A stretch of 64,000 nt of DNA, from the NCBI GenBank assembly GCA_019912315.1, contig JAIOJA010000023.1, positions 62,001 to 126,000 of the forward strand, read 5' to 3'. Below the pieces are notes generated by a model. It searched no databases and was not told the DNA's origin. It saw only the letters and a list, made by a program, of their open reading frames with translations. Both the position numbers and the translations under genes were made by a program. Each line of letters opens with the position of its first letter. Positions within the stretch are counted from its first letter, which is position 1. Source of the stretch: Planctomycetota bacterium (GTDB lineage: Bacteria; Planctomycetota; UBA8742; UBA2392). Of the stretch, positions 26,513 through 36,094 are shown piece by piece.

Positions 26513-27649
26513 TTACTGGCTCCAGTTGAACTGCGGCGTTGAACTCTCGTCACCTGGGTTGAATTTTACAACACATACCGCGTCAGTACCGAATTCCCGG
26601 ATGAGCAGTTGCGCCTCGCCCGACTCTTCGTCCTGAAACCCGGCTGATATCCGATGCTTCGAGGTCGTACACAACTCCACGAAACGGTTCTGTTGCCTGC
26701 CACGCAGTCCTGCCGCCGAACCAAGCCACTTACCGTCTCCATCCCGGAACTCGAGAACCGACTTCGCCTGGTCTTCTATCGTCTTACGCGAGATCTTGTT
26801 GTAAGCCTCCCGTGACGTCTGGCGGTCTTCATAGAGCTTCATGAATTTCAGCTGCTGGAAGTTCAGTGAGAACTCTCTTCCGCCGACAACAAACTTCGAA
26901 TCGCCCGATTGCCACTCGAACGTCAGCGAAATCTCCGCGCTTTCGCCTGCCGCCTCGAGCTTGAGAGTGCCTGTTTCGACGGTGTAGGTGTAGCTGCTGG
27001 GCATGGCGTAGGGCGCGGGAAGACTGAGTTCCTTCAACTCAGGCACCTGATCAAACTCCTGGGGTGCGCCATTTTTCGCATAGGCTACCCGTAGCGTATC
27101 TCTCACGTCACCCAAGGCCGCCATGACGTCGTAACGCACATCGTCACCAAAACTCGCGAGCACATGCTTGACCGAGAACTCCTGTGGAACTTCCACTTCT
27201 TCAAGCGTGTATGAAAAATCGTTCTTGAGCGTGAACCGGTATGCCGGGTCGTCCTTGTTCCAAACTGGAACGTAGACCATCGAAAACTTAGATCGCGAGT
27301 ACTCACCCGCCCCCAGCGTCGCGTAGAACTGGCCTTCCAGCAATGCCCGAACGTACGGGAAGCGGTCCATCGGTATTCTCCGCCCGCCTGAAGCCAAGCG
27401 ACCCACGAAGGCGTAGTCCTCGGCAATCATGTCGAGTTCCGACCTGCGCTGCGCTGCAGTTGTGGGGTCGTCGCTGGACTTGGCGGGAACCGGCTTCTTG
27501 TCCTCAGCGGCGGGCGTCTCGCCAGGCTTGTTTGCGCTGCCGGCCGCGTTTGACAACACCGGTGTGTTGGATGGTGGTGGCACCGGCACTTCACCGCCGG
27601 AACAGGCGGAGAACAGCACCGCCAGAAATAGCAAAGACAGCTTTCTCAT
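26513..27649 (-). CDS. Lipoprotein of unknown function
   Basis: 378 residues from the ATG at 27649 (GAGGAAATTGCC upstream). It has a signal peptide with Cys16 in FSAC, a Pro/Ser/Ala-rich tether to ~residue 60, then a mixed alpha/beta domain with many aromatic residues. No known domain is recognised. It lies divergently from acs; a 128-bp region between them has no clear promoter. Confidence 0.65.
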   Translation of the reverse strand: MRKLSLLFLAVLFSACSGGEVPVPPPSNTPVLSNAAGSANKPGETPAAEDKKPVPAKSSDDPTTAAQRRSELDMIAEDYAFVGRLASGGRRIPMDRFPYVRALLEGQFYATLGAGEYSRSKFSMVYVPVWNKDDPAYRFTLKNDFSYTLEEVEVPQEFSVKHVLASFGDDVRYDVMAALGDVRDTLRVAYAKNGAPQEFDQVPELKELSLPAPYAMPSSYTYTVETGTLKLEAAGESAEISLTFEWQSGDSKFVVGGREFSLNFQQLKFMKLYEDRQTSREAYNKISRKTIEDQAKSVLEFRDGDGKWLGSAAGLRGRQQNRFVELCTTSKHRISAGFQDEESGEAQLLIREFGTDAVCVVKFNPGDESSTPQFNWSQ

Positions 27650-27777
27650 GGCAATTTCCTCAAGATCATTTGCGAACCAGAGCATTTGGCGCGGATTGAC
27701 TCAAGGGCCTCAATTCGGCGGCGTTTGTTGGCTTGGTTTGCTTTGCTATGGTGCGGACGATCTGACGAGGAGACGAG

Positions 27778-29709
27778 ATGGAGCCGCCGAAAGATGCGAT
27801 TTCGAAGGGTGCGAAAGTCAAGTCGCTGGAGGAGTACCAGCGCCTTTACCACGAGTCTTTGGAAGAGCCTGACAAATTCTGGGCGAAGCAGGCGGAGCGG
27901 CTGACCTGGTTCCACAAACCGGACACGATCTATGACTTTGATTTCGACACTGTTGACGTCTCCTGGTTCGCGGGCGGCAAACTGAACGCGAGCTTCAACT
28001 GCGTTGACCGGCACCTGGAAAAGCGCGGCGAGAAAACCGCTATCATCTGGGCAAAGGACGAGCCCGGCGAGTACGAACACATCAGCTACACCGACCTCAA
28101 ACACGAGGTCTGCCGCGTCGCCAACGTCCTGAAGGCCCACGGCGTGAAGAAGGGCGACAGGGTCTGCATTTACCTTCCCATGATCCCCGAGTTGGCCTAC
28201 ACCATGCTCGCCTGCGCGCGCATTGGCGCCGTGCACAGCATCGTGTTCGCGGGCTTCAGCGCCGATTCACTGCGCGACCGCATCACCGACGCACACTGCA
28301 AGGTCCTTGTCACGGCCAACGAGGGCATGCGCGGCGGGCGCGTCATCCCGCTCAAGAAAACGTCCGACAAGGCCTGTGACGGGCTCGACATGGTCGAAAC
28401 CATGCTGGTTGTTAAACGTACAGACGCCGACACAGCCATGCATCAGGGACGCGATTACTGGATGCACGAAGAGTGCGCCAAACAACGCAGCACCTGCCCG
28501 GCCGAGTGGATGGACGCCGAAGACCCGCTTTACATTCTTTACACGTCAGGCAGCACCGGCAAACCGAAGGGTGTCATGCATACCACCGGCGGCTACATGA
28601 CCTACGCCGCCATGACCCACGAGTACGTCTTCGACTTGAAAGAGGATGATGTCTACTGCTGCGCCGCGGACATCGGCTGGGTGACAGGGCATTCGTACAT
28701 AATCTATGGGCCGCTCGCCAACGGTGCGACCACCGTGATGTTCGAAAGTACGCCGCTGTATCCGGACGCCGGGCGCTACTGGCGCATGATCGACGAGCTG
28801 GGCGTCAGCATTTTCTACACGGCCCCGACAGCAATCCGCGCGCTGATTGCCCAGGGCAACGAGTACGTAACCAGGCACAAGCGCACCAGCCTGCGGATTC
28901 TTGGCAGCGTCGGCGAGCCCATCAACCCGGAAGTCTGGCAGTGGTACCACGACGTCGTCGGCAACAAGCAGTGCGCCGTCGTCGATACCTGGTGGCAGAC
29001 GGAAACGGGCGGCATTCTGATCACCCCCTTGCCCGGCGCGACACCCTGCAAGCCGGGATCGGCGACACTTCCGTTCTTTGGTGTCGAGCCTGTCCTGGTT
29101 GACGACGAAGGGCGCGAACTCGAGGGCAACGGCGTTCGCGGGAACCTGTGCATCAAGCGCTCATGGCCGGGCCAGGCCCGCACGATCTACGGCGATCACG
29201 CGCGTTTCAAACAGACCTACTTTGGTACATATCCAGGCCTGTACTTTACGGGTGACGGGTGCAGTCGCGACAAGGACGGCTACTACTGGATCACCGGGCG
29301 CGTCGACGACGTACTCAACGTCAGCGGCCACAGGCTAGGCACTGCTGAGGTCGAAAGCGCGCTGGTGGAACACGACGCGGTCGCCGAGGCCGCCGTCGTA
29401 GGTATGCCGCACAACATCAAAGGTACCGGCATCTATGCCTACTGCCACCTGACGCCCGACGCCAAAGCCGGCGATGAGCTGGTCGGCGAGTTAAAGGAAA
29501 AAGTCCGCGAAATCATCGGGCCCATTGCCACGCCGGACCGCATCCAGTTCGTGCCGGGCCTGCCCAAGACCCGCAGCGGCAAAATCATGCGGCGCATTCT
29601 GCGCAAGATCGCTGAAGGCGAGTACGGCGCACTGGGCGACGTCACGACACTTGCCGACCCCACGGTCGTCGAAAAAATCGTCGAAGGACACCAGGCGATG
29701 AAGGGCTGA
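27778..29709 (+). CDS. acs: Acetyl-CoA synthetase
   Basis: 643 residues, the family's usual length. It activates acetate to acetyl-CoA through acetyl-AMP. The AMP-binding motif [12 protein letters not shown] is near residue 260, WWQTETGG near 405, and the A10 lysine motif [11 protein letters not shown] near the C-terminus is the usual site of regulatory acetylation. The start codon is the ATG at 27778. The GTG of the following gene begins 3 bp after the stop. Confidence 0.95.
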   Translation: MEPPKDAISKGAKVKSLEEYQRLYHESLEEPDKFWAKQAERLTWFHKPDTIYDFDFDTVDVSWFAGGKLNASFNCVDRHLEKRGEKTAIIWAKDEPGEYEHISYTDLKHEVCRVANVLKAHGVKKGDRVCIYLPMIPELAYTMLACARIGAVHSIVFAGFSADSLRDRITDAHCKVLVTANEGMRGGRVIPLKKTSDKACDGLDMVETMLVVKRTDADTAMHQGRDYWMHEECAKQRSTCPAEWMDAEDPLYILYTSGSTGKPKGVMHTTGGYMTYAAMTHEYVFDLKEDDVYCCAADIGWVTGHSYIIYGPLANGATTVMFESTPLYPDAGRYWRMIDELGVSIFYTAPTAIRALIAQGNEYVTRHKRTSLRILGSVGEPINPEVWQWYHDVVGNKQCAVVDTWWQTETGGILITPLPGATPCKPGSATLPFFGVEPVLVDDEGRELEGNGVRGNLCIKRSWPGQARTIYGDHARFKQTYFGTYPGLYFTGDGCSRDKDGYYWITGRVDDVLNVSGHRLGTAEVESALVEHDAVAEAAVVGMPHNIKGTGIYAYCHLTPDAKAGDELVGELKEKVREIIGPIATPDRIQFVPGLPKTRSGKIMRRILRKIAEGEYGALGDVTTLADPTVVEKIVEGHQAMKG

Positions 29710-29712
29710 ACT

Positions 29713-30291
29713 GTGCCCAGGGAACAGGAACCCATCGTCTCGCTGCCCAACCTGCTGACGCTGGTGCGGTTGCCGATGGCTGTGGCCGTGTGGCTTGTTG
29801 CTCCGTGGCCCTGGGTGCTGTTCGGGCTGATGGCCGCGGCCGCCGCGTCCGACATGCTGGACGGCTGGTTCGCGCGCCGCATGAGAGCGCGGCGACAGGC
29901 CCAAGGTCTGCCGACACGCGGCCTGGGCGAAAAAGGCGGGCGCGGCGCGTGGCTTGATCCCCTGTGCGACAAGACCTTCGTAGTCTCGGTGATACTCGCG
30001 GTCTGGGTGTTCTACGACCCGCCCTGGTGGCTGATCCCGTTGATCGGCGCGCGTGAGATTCTGCTGGTACCGCTGGTCCTGGCCTGGCGACTCAAGCCGG
30101 GGCACGCCGACCTGGATTTGCGCGCCGGCGGGTCAGGCAAACTGGCCACCGTGATGCAGTTTGCCGCACTGTGGTCGATTCTGCTCGGCAGCGCCTATGC
30201 GCCCGCCTGGGGTGTCGTGAGCGCAGTAATTGGGCTGGTTGCGGTGTTCGAGTACGCCTGGCGCGGCGTGAAAGAAAAAGAGCCCGCCTGA
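29713..30291 (+). CDS. CDP-alcohol phosphatidyltransferase (PgsA-like)
   Basis: 192 residues starting at GTG. It is a membrane enzyme with about five hydrophobic segments. The signature D-x2-DG-x2-AR is present (SDMLDGWFAR) and so is the second half GAWLDPLCDK, but the gap between AR and G is about 20 residues longer than the usual 8 because of an Arg/Gly-rich insert. The family transfers CDP-diacylglycerol's phosphatidyl group to glycerol-phosphate, serine or inositol; the acceptor here is not known. Probably co-transcribed with acs. Confidence 0.8.
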   Translation: MPREQEPIVSLPNLLTLVRLPMAVAVWLVAPWPWVLFGLMAAAAASDMLDGWFARRMRARRQAQGLPTRGLGEKGGRGAWLDPLCDKTFVVSVILAVWVFYDPPWWLIPLIGAREILLVPLVLAWRLKPGHADLDLRAGGSGKLATVMQFAALWSILLGSAYAPAWGVVSAVIGLVAVFEYAWRGVKEKEPA

Positions 30292-30299
30292 AGACGGGC
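30282..30299 (-). terminator. Terminator of the solitary pilin gene
   Basis: On the minus strand GCCCG-TCTTCAGG-CGGGC is followed by TCTTTTTCTTTC. It overlaps the 3' end of the convergent CDP-alcohol transferase gene. Confidence 0.6.
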
Positions 30300-30319
30300 C
30301 CCGCTGCCCAGCGCTTGGT

Positions 30320-30745
30320 TCATGGCGCCCAGGTGAACCCCGACTGCCCGGATTCCCAGGCAAAGTCGAGCGTCCCCGTCCCGTCGCTTGTCGTGTTGGT
30401 GCTGACGTTGGCGTCCATGCCGCCGACGCTTGAGGTGTTACTGTAGCCCTGTACTTTGAAGTACTTGCCCGTCAGTCCGCCCGCCGCAACCTGCGCGTTG
30501 AACTCGGCCGCCACGGTTGCGCTGTTGCCGGATCGCGCGTACTCCGTGCGGCAAATGTCGCGGGCCGCGCCCAGAAGCTGCTCGCCTTCCGACCTGCGGG
30601 CATTCACGGAGTTGGATGAAACGATTGGAATGGCGGCCAGGGCAAGAATGCCGACCATCACCACGGTGATCATCAACTCAATCAGCGTGAACCCACGCAT
30701 TGTGTGACGAGAATACCGAAATGTGCCAGATGGCGTACTTCGCAT
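30320..30745 (-). CDS. Type IV prepilin-like protein (solitary paralogue of the main pilin)
   Basis: 141 residues from the ATG at 30745 (GGGGA upstream). The alternative ATG at 30700 gives a 3-residue leader. The prepilin peptidase site is RG|FTLIELMITVVMVGILALAAIP. The body is clearly paralogous to the pilin at 50560: SEGEQLLGAARD, EYARSGN, GKYF, DGTG and the C-terminal FAWESGQSGFTWAP. It lies alone, 20 kb from the pilus cluster, with its own promoter and terminator. It could be an alternative major pilin, a minor pilin or a competence pseudopilin. Confidence 0.88.
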   Translation of the reverse strand: MRSTPSGTFRYSRHTMRGFTLIELMITVVMVGILALAAIPIVSSNSVNARRSEGEQLLGAARDICRTEYARSGNSATVAAEFNAQVAAGGLTGKYFKVQGYSNTSSVGGMDANVSTNTTSDGTGTLDFAWESGQSGFTWAP

Positions 30746-30776
30746 GGCAAATCCCCATGTAGTCCCAGTCACGACC

Positions 30777-30805
30777 ACTACAACATCGCTAGGCGTTATA
30801 GTCAA
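30777..30805 (-). promoter_or_regulatory. Candidate sigma70 promoter of the solitary pilin
   Basis: TTGACT (30805-30800), 17 bp, TGTAGT (30782-30777), 32 bp upstream of the start codon, in an AT-rich stretch unlike the surrounding DNA. Confidence 0.5.
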
Positions 30806-30901
30806 TATTGTGGGTAATTTATGTATCGACGGCGCGTCGGCCCGAGCGCCCGTTGTCGTCATTTTTGTTGTAAAGTGCGGGCGTTCCCACCCGGAGGCGC
30901 C

Positions 30902-32353
30902 ATGAAACATGCCCTCACCAGTTTCGCTGTCATTTTCTTCATGTGCGTCGCGTACGCCCCCGCGAACGCCGGCGATTTCGACTTGCCGTCCGAGCGTGCG
31001 AAGTTGCGCGAGTGGCTGGCTGACAAACACGCCGATCTGGGCGACGAATACGCCAAGGTCCTGATCTTCACCATCGCCCGCAAGCAGTACGATCGCGCCC
31101 GTGAACTTGAGCCCGACAACCGCAAGGCCTGGCAGGGGCTGGGCTACAAGAAGAAGGGCGACAACTGGGTGCTTGACGAAGCGCTGCCCGAAGAAGACGG
31201 CGTCTCCGGGCGCGAGTATCTGGAGGCCATCAAGAAGCCCGACGAGGAAAAGGCCAAAACCTGGGAGAAGTGCGCCGATCGCTGCCGCAAACTCATGGAC
31301 AAGGCCGCGAAAGCCGGTGACGCCCGCGCCGCGCGCATTCTGGCGATCGATCTGTTGTACTACCTGCCCGATGATCCCGAGGCGCGCAAGCTTCGCGGTC
31401 ACAGCCTGCATGAAGAGGCCTGGCGCCCCGACTTCGTGAAGGCCTGGCGTGAAGAGGGCAAGAATATCCACGAGGGCGAGGGCTTCGGCGACGAGCTTGA
31501 GGGCGAAGACGAGCAGGCTAAGCTGATCGGCGCGACGTTCGCACGGCGCAAAAGCGAGTGGCTGATCACCCGCACCACCTATGACGTGACTCGGGCCAAG
31601 CTGCTGCATCGCGCCGCGCTTGCGACCATCAAGCGCGCCACGGAACTGCTTGCCATCGACAAACCTCCATTCGGTGGGCACCAGTACACCATCACGCACC
31701 TGCAGACCCAGCCCGAATACGAATCCATGCTGACGAAGGTGTTGCAACTTGAAGGCAGTGACCTCGAGTTTGCCAAGCGCCTCGCCGGGCACGGGCAGAG
31801 CAAGCCCTACGGTTACTTCTGCTGGTCGAACAGTGACACCGGCGCGAACGACATGCTGTGCAACACGATCGCCCTGCGCGTGCTTGCCCATCACCAGGAT
31901 GGCAAGAGCGACCGTGCCCCGTGGATCGATACGGGCTGGGGCTACTTCGTGACTTCGCACGTGCTGAACACCACCCATACGCGTCGCTACACGCTTGAGC
32001 AGGCGGGCGCGACGGCCAGCGACCACGAGATCATCCCGGAGTTCACCAAGAAGTCGGGCTCGCCGGAGTTGCTGCGTGAGGTCGCCCTGTACAACATCAG
32101 CTTTGACCGCGACGTGCCGATGCGTGAATTGATCGCCACCAAGATTAACGACATGCAACAAAGCCACGCCGCCAAGAGCTTCAGTTTCATGGAGTTCGCG
32201 TTTGCAAATCACAAGGAAGCCGCCCAGAAGTGGCTTAAGAGTGGCGGGCAACAGGAAGCCAAAGACCGAGTAGCCGCCATCGAGACGGCCTTCGGCAAGT
32301 CACTGGAAGAGCTCGAAAACGAATGGCGCGAGTGGGTGTTGTTGAACTACTAG
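30902..32353 (+). CDS. Exported protein of unknown function, peptidase-like region possible
   Basis: 483 residues with a signal peptide (cleavage probably after ANAG, ~residue 25). RBS CCCGGAGGC. The N-terminal third is helical and Lys/Glu-rich. The C-terminal half (residues ~330-460) has a domain with HVLNTTHTRRYTLEQ and the regular helices of DUF1570-like exported proteins. The HExxH signature is absent, so I assign no activity. Neighbours give no clear hint. No paralogue is seen in the window. Confidence 0.6.
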   Translation: MKHALTSFAVIFFMCVAYAPANAGDFDLPSERAKLREWLADKHADLGDEYAKVLIFTIARKQYDRARELEPDNRKAWQGLGYKKKGDNWVLDEALPEEDGVSGREYLEAIKKPDEEKAKTWEKCADRCRKLMDKAAKAGDARAARILAIDLLYYLPDDPEARKLRGHSLHEEAWRPDFVKAWREEGKNIHEGEGFGDELEGEDEQAKLIGATFARRKSEWLITRTTYDVTRAKLLHRAALATIKRATELLAIDKPPFGGHQYTITHLQTQPEYESMLTKVLQLEGSDLEFAKRLAGHGQSKPYGYFCWSNSDTGANDMLCNTIALRVLAHHQDGKSDRAPWIDTGWGYFVTSHVLNTTHTRRYTLEQAGATASDHEIIPEFTKKSGSPELLREVALYNISFDRDVPMRELIATKINDMQQSHAAKSFSFMEFAFANHKEAAQKWLKSGGQQEAKDRVAAIETAFGKSLEELENEWREWVLLNY

Positions 32354-32396
32354 GCGTGAAACTTCCAGTCGTTGGCCCAGTCTGCGGAGGACTACG

Positions 32397-33293
32397 ATGA
32401 AGCGCTACCGAATCGTGGGTTATGACTTCGACACTCGAGCCAATATTCTCGCAATGGAGATCAAGGAAGATTGGGAACCGCGCGTCAAAGACCAGCATGA
32501 AGCCAATAAGGCGCAAATCCGTGAATCCGTGGAACTCGATTATGGTGTGGCAGATGCAGCGCGGAAGCTGGACGACTTCTTGGCGATAGGCTGGCGCCCG
32601 TTCTCGGTCGTCGCATACCACAACGTGTTTTTTCGGGAGGCGCGCGATGCCTTCGTTCTGGGTTCGTACTACCCAGCGTTGACTGGCGCGGTGTCGCTCG
32701 GAGAACGCATTCTGAATCACCTAGTTCTCGCGCTGCGTGACCACTTTAAGACGTCTGATTCCTACAAGCGAGTCTATCGCAAAGAGTCGTTCGACAACTG
32801 GGAAGTCGCCATCGCGGCGCTTGAAGAATGGGACGTATTGCTCCCTCAAGCGGCGACGCACTTTCGCGAACTCTTGACGGTGAGGAATCGATCAGTTCAT
32901 TTTGACCGAAACCTTGAATCAGAGACACGCGAACGAGCTCTGGAAGCGATTTTGCTAGTCACGAAAATAGTTCAAACGCAGTTCACAGAACTGTTTGGAC
33001 CACCATGGATAATTCCTGGGACCAAAGGCGCGACTTTTATTGCACGTGACTGGGAGACGAACCCGTTCGTGCGGAAGGTGTATCTACCCAACTGCGTGCA
33101 TGTTGGCCCGTATCACCTTCTCGATCAAAACGAGGTGGGTTGGTTTGTTTCGGCGGACAAATCTCCAGAGAGTGGCGAGCGTACGGACGAGGAATTCACG
33201 GCGATTTTCAACGAACGGGATCAGACGATGCGCGAGCTGGGCTTGCTCGGATCCGCACCTAGAGCGGCGATTGACGTTGAAGTTCAGACCTAA
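32397..33293 (+). CDS. HEPN-like protein of unknown function
   Basis: 298 residues, and the region has visibly lower GC than its neighbours, suggesting acquisition. RBS TGCGGAGG. Residues ~88-195 are helical and end with LTVRNRSVHFDR, the R-x4-H motif of HEPN domains, followed by a long helix. HEPN proteins are usually RNases or ribonuclease-like toxins in defence and stress systems; here this is inference from one motif and helix pattern. The rest is alpha/beta with no known domain. No antitoxin partner is seen. Confidence 0.5.
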   Translation: MKRYRIVGYDFDTRANILAMEIKEDWEPRVKDQHEANKAQIRESVELDYGVADAARKLDDFLAIGWRPFSVVAYHNVFFREARDAFVLGSYYPALTGAVSLGERILNHLVLALRDHFKTSDSYKRVYRKESFDNWEVAIAALEEWDVLLPQAATHFRELLTVRNRSVHFDRNLESETRERALEAILLVTKIVQTQFTELFGPPWIIPGTKGATFIARDWETNPFVRKVYLPNCVHVGPYHLLDQNEVGWFVSADKSPESGERTDEEFTAIFNERDQTMRELGLLGSAPRAAIDVEVQT

Positions 33294-33304
33294 ACTACAC
33301 CCCT

Positions 33305-34786
33305 CTAGTTGTTGTCGATCTGGGCCTTTTGGACTTTTCCGCTGTAGTCGACGATGACCGTTTTGATGTCGCTGAAGGCTTCGATGACTGTGGGCCCGCC
33401 TTCACGGTGCCCGTTGCCGGTGTTCTTCCAGCCTCCGAACGGGGTGCTTACTTCTGCGCCTGTTGAGCCGGCGTTGATGTAGCAGAGCCCGCAGTCGAGG
33501 TCGATGCTGGCGCGGTGGCACAGGTTGACGTCTTTGCTGATGAAGCCTGCGCTCAGCCCGTATTGCACGTCGTTGGCGACCTGGATTGCTTCGTCGTAGC
33601 TGCCGACCTTGATTACACTGATCACCGGGCCGAAGATTTCTTCCTGCTCGATGCGCATGCCGGGCTTCACGTTGCTGAAGACCGTGGCCGCGTAGAAGTG
33701 TCCCTTGGCGTGCGCGCCTTCGTTCAGCACCTTGCCGCCGCACTCCAGCTTCGCGCCTTCTTCCTGGCCGATCGTCACGTACTCGTCGATCTTCTTGAGC
33801 TGCGACTGGTTGATGATCGCGCCAAAGAAGCTGTCAGGCTCCGCGCCATGTCCGACCTTCAGTTTCGGCGCGCGCTCAACCAGCATTTTCAGGAACTGGT
33901 CGTGCACTTTCTCGTGCACGATCACGCGCGAGCAGGCCGTGCAGCGCTGCCCGCTGGTGCCGTAGCCGGCCCACATGACTGCGTTTACCGCGAGCTCCAG
34001 GTCCGCGTCCTCCCACACGATGACCGGATTCTTGCCGCCCATCTCCAGTGACACGCGCTTGTTCAGCGGCGCGGCCTTGGCCGCGATGCCGAGCCCGGTT
34101 TTGGTGCTGCCCGTAAAGCTGATCATGGCCACGTCTTTGTGCGTGACCAGCGTGTCGCCGATGGGGGCGCCGTGCCCCACGACCATGTTGAACACGCCCT
34201 CCGGTACGCCGCTTTCGATCAGCACTTCCGCCCAGCGCTTGCCAAGCAGCGTGGTGTCTTCCGCCGGCTTGAAGACGATTGTGTTGCCCATCACCAGAGC
34301 CGGGTAGCTCTTCCATGACGGTATGGCGATCGGAAAGTTCCACGGCGTGATCAGCGAGCACACACCCAGCGGCTGGCGGATCGTGTACATGCGCTTGTTC
34401 GGCATCTCGGCCGGGATGGTGTGCCCCCAGGCGCGCCGCCCTTCGGCCGCGATGTAGTAGGCCATGTCGATGGCCTCCTGCACGTCGCCGCGTGCTTCGG
34501 CGATCGGCTTGCCCATTTCGCAGCTCATGAGTTGCGAGATTTCTTCTTTGCGGCGCAGCAGGATCTCGGCGCTTTTGTAGATCACTTCGGCGCGCTTCGG
34601 CTGCGGAACGGCTTTCCAGGCGGGGAACGCGGCCTTGGCGGCTGCGATAGCCTGCTCGACGTCGGCGTTGGTGGCCTGTTTAAAAGTCGCGATCAGATCG
34701 CCGTTTGCGGGGTCGCGTGAATCAAGCTTTTCGCCGCTTGCTTCCACCCACTTGCCGCCGATGAAATTCTGCACGTGCTCGGTCAT
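33305..34786 (-). CDS. Aldehyde dehydrogenase, ALDH7-like
   Basis: 493 residues from the ATG at 34786 (AGGAGAC upstream). The ALDH catalytic parts are complete: [32 protein letters not shown] with the Glu base, and [12 protein letters not shown] with the nucleophilic Cys. The C-terminal block with [14 protein letters not shown] and GNGHREGG resembles the ALDH7/aminoadipate-semialdehyde group; the physiological substrate is not known. It is one of two aldehyde dehydrogenases in the window. Confidence 0.85.
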   Translation of the reverse strand: MTEHVQNFIGGKWVEASGEKLDSRDPANGDLIATFKQATNADVEQAIAAAKAAFPAWKAVPQPKRAEVIYKSAEILLRRKEEISQLMSCEMGKPIAEARGDVQEAIDMAYYIAAEGRRAWGHTIPAEMPNKRMYTIRQPLGVCSLITPWNFPIAIPSWKSYPALVMGNTIVFKPAEDTTLLGKRWAEVLIESGVPEGVFNMVVGHGAPIGDTLVTHKDVAMISFTGSTKTGLGIAAKAAPLNKRVSLEMGGKNPVIVWEDADLELAVNAVMWAGYGTSGQRCTACSRVIVHEKVHDQFLKMLVERAPKLKVGHGAEPDSFFGAIINQSQLKKIDEYVTIGQEEGAKLECGGKVLNEGAHAKGHFYAATVFSNVKPGMRIEQEEIFGPVISVIKVGSYDEAIQVANDVQYGLSAGFISKDVNLCHRASIDLDCGLCYINAGSTGAEVSTPFGGWKNTGNGHREGGPTVIEAFSDIKTVIVDYSGKVQKAQIDNN

Positions 34787-34901
34787 GTCCGTCTCCTGTC
34801 CATCTTGCCACACCCTTTTGATGTCCCTGGCAGTGCAATGCAACGGGTCGCCCGGATTGCGTCAACGCGCACCGGCAGAGGTTACAACGCGGGTGCAACC
34901 G

Positions 34902-35510
34902 CTATTTGATGTTCGGGTCAAACACGGGCGGCAGGAAGTTGCCGCAACTCATGCAGGATTTGCGCCCGGCCTTGGTGCGTGTGGCGCAGTGGGGGCACTC
35001 GACATAGCCGTATTCGTCGGCCACCAGCATTTGCTGCTCGGGCGGTGGGGGAGGCGGTGCATAGCCCTGCTGCATGGGTTGCCCGTGTGTCTGTGGCGGC
35101 GGCGCGTACATGGGGTTGGGTTGCCCGTGTGCCTGCGGTGGCGGCGCGTACATGGGGTTGGGTTGTCCGGGCATCTGCACGGGGTGTGGATTGCGGGTTA
35201 CCAGTACGCGGTCGGTACGGAAGACCGGCACCATGGCCACGCCGATGAATCCGAAAAAGAAGCCGGCGGCGAAACCGATCCAGGGGTTTACGCCGGCATC
35301 CTCGGCGCGGGACTTGCCCCACCAGCCGAACAGGCAGCTTAGCGCCAAACCAAAGAACATCATGGCGACGACGGTGCCGATGCCGATGGGGGCTGGCTCG
35401 TGTACTTCCATAAACGGGTCGGAATCAACCCAGTCGGGTTGTTGTTGCAGCAGCGGGATCAGATCACCGGCGCCGGGCAGCAGGTCAAGGATGGTCGCAA
35501 ACTCAATCAC
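34902..35510 (-). CDS. Membrane protein with Pro-rich repeats and C-terminal zinc ribbon
   Basis: 202 residues. Two hydrophobic helices lie at ~42-62 and ~76-98. A basic segment follows, then two near-identical 13-residue repeats (GQPNPMYAPPPQ), a Pro-rich stretch, and a C-terminal CPHC ... CMSCG zinc ribbon of the double-zinc-ribbon type. Topology suggests a cytoplasmic zinc ribbon. Function unknown. Confidence 0.65.
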   Translation of the reverse strand: MIEFATILDLLPGAGDLIPLLQQQPDWVDSDPFMEVHEPAPIGIGTVVAMMFFGLALSCLFGWWGKSRAEDAGVNPWIGFAAGFFFGFIGVAMVPVFRTDRVLVTRNPHPVQMPGQPNPMYAPPPQAHGQPNPMYAPPPQTHGQPMQQGYAPPPPPPEQQMLVADEYGYVECPHCATRTKAGRKSCMSCGNFLPPVFDPNIK

Positions 35511-35542
35511 AGTGCTGATTGTAGCCTATCCGGCGCATGGTT

Positions 35543-36034
35543 TCAAAACTGTGCTCCGGCATGGCTGAGGTCGTCGCTGAACTGCAAGGCGATCAGCAGC
35601 AGAAACACGCCCACCAGCACGCTGCTGACAATCGTCGCCATGCGTTTGCGCGACTTCGGGGTTTTCGGCATGAACACCGGCAGCACGATCAGCGCGCTGC
35701 CGACGGGCACCCAGGGCTGGGTTACAACCACGTCGGCAAACCCGACCCAGATCGACTTCAGGTGAAACAGCAGCTGGTCCGTCAGGGGGGCCTCGAAGGA
35801 CGGGCCCTTCAAAGCTTCGTTGACGCCCATGCGCATGAAGCCCCAGACGCCGATCAAAACCACGGCCTCGAACAAAATGAACAGGTAGTAGTACAGGGCC
35901 TCCGGAAATCGCGGGGCGGGCTCGTTGGGGTCGCGCCTGGGCTTCTTGCCGGGCTTGCGGCCTTCAGCCTTGGCGAGCATGGCGACCAGTTCGTCGTCGC
36001 TGGGCAGATGTTTGTTGTCAGCGGGTTCGGTCAA
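35543..36034 (-). CDS. Two-helix membrane protein of unknown function
   Basis: 163 residues if the TTG at 36034 is used (AGGTG upstream); an ATG at 35980 would give 145. The N-terminus is acidic then basic (KKPRRDP), followed by hydrophobic segments at ~46-66, ~105-121 and ~132-150. It lies divergently from the Ser/Thr kinase with only 60 bp between starts. A very long open frame of the same phase extends upstream but is antisense to the kinase and is not coding. Confidence 0.55.
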   Translation of the reverse strand: MTEPADNKHLPSDDELVAMLAKAEGRKPGKKPRRDPNEPAPRFPEALYYYLFILFEAVVLIGVWGFMRMGVNEALKGPSFEAPLTDQLLFHLKSIWVGFADVVVTQPWVPVGSALIVLPVFMPKTPKSRKRMATIVSSVLVGVFLLLIALQFSDDLSHAGAQF

Positions 36035-36094
36035 AGGGCACCTGTAGTCCAGTCTCGAGGCGCAATTCGGCGCGCTGAAACGTATGTTAATGGT

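Noticed and set aside
30320-32251. A 643-codon open frame on the minus strand
   Set aside because: It is antisense to the exported protein gene 30902-32353; only the last 141 codons encode the pilin.
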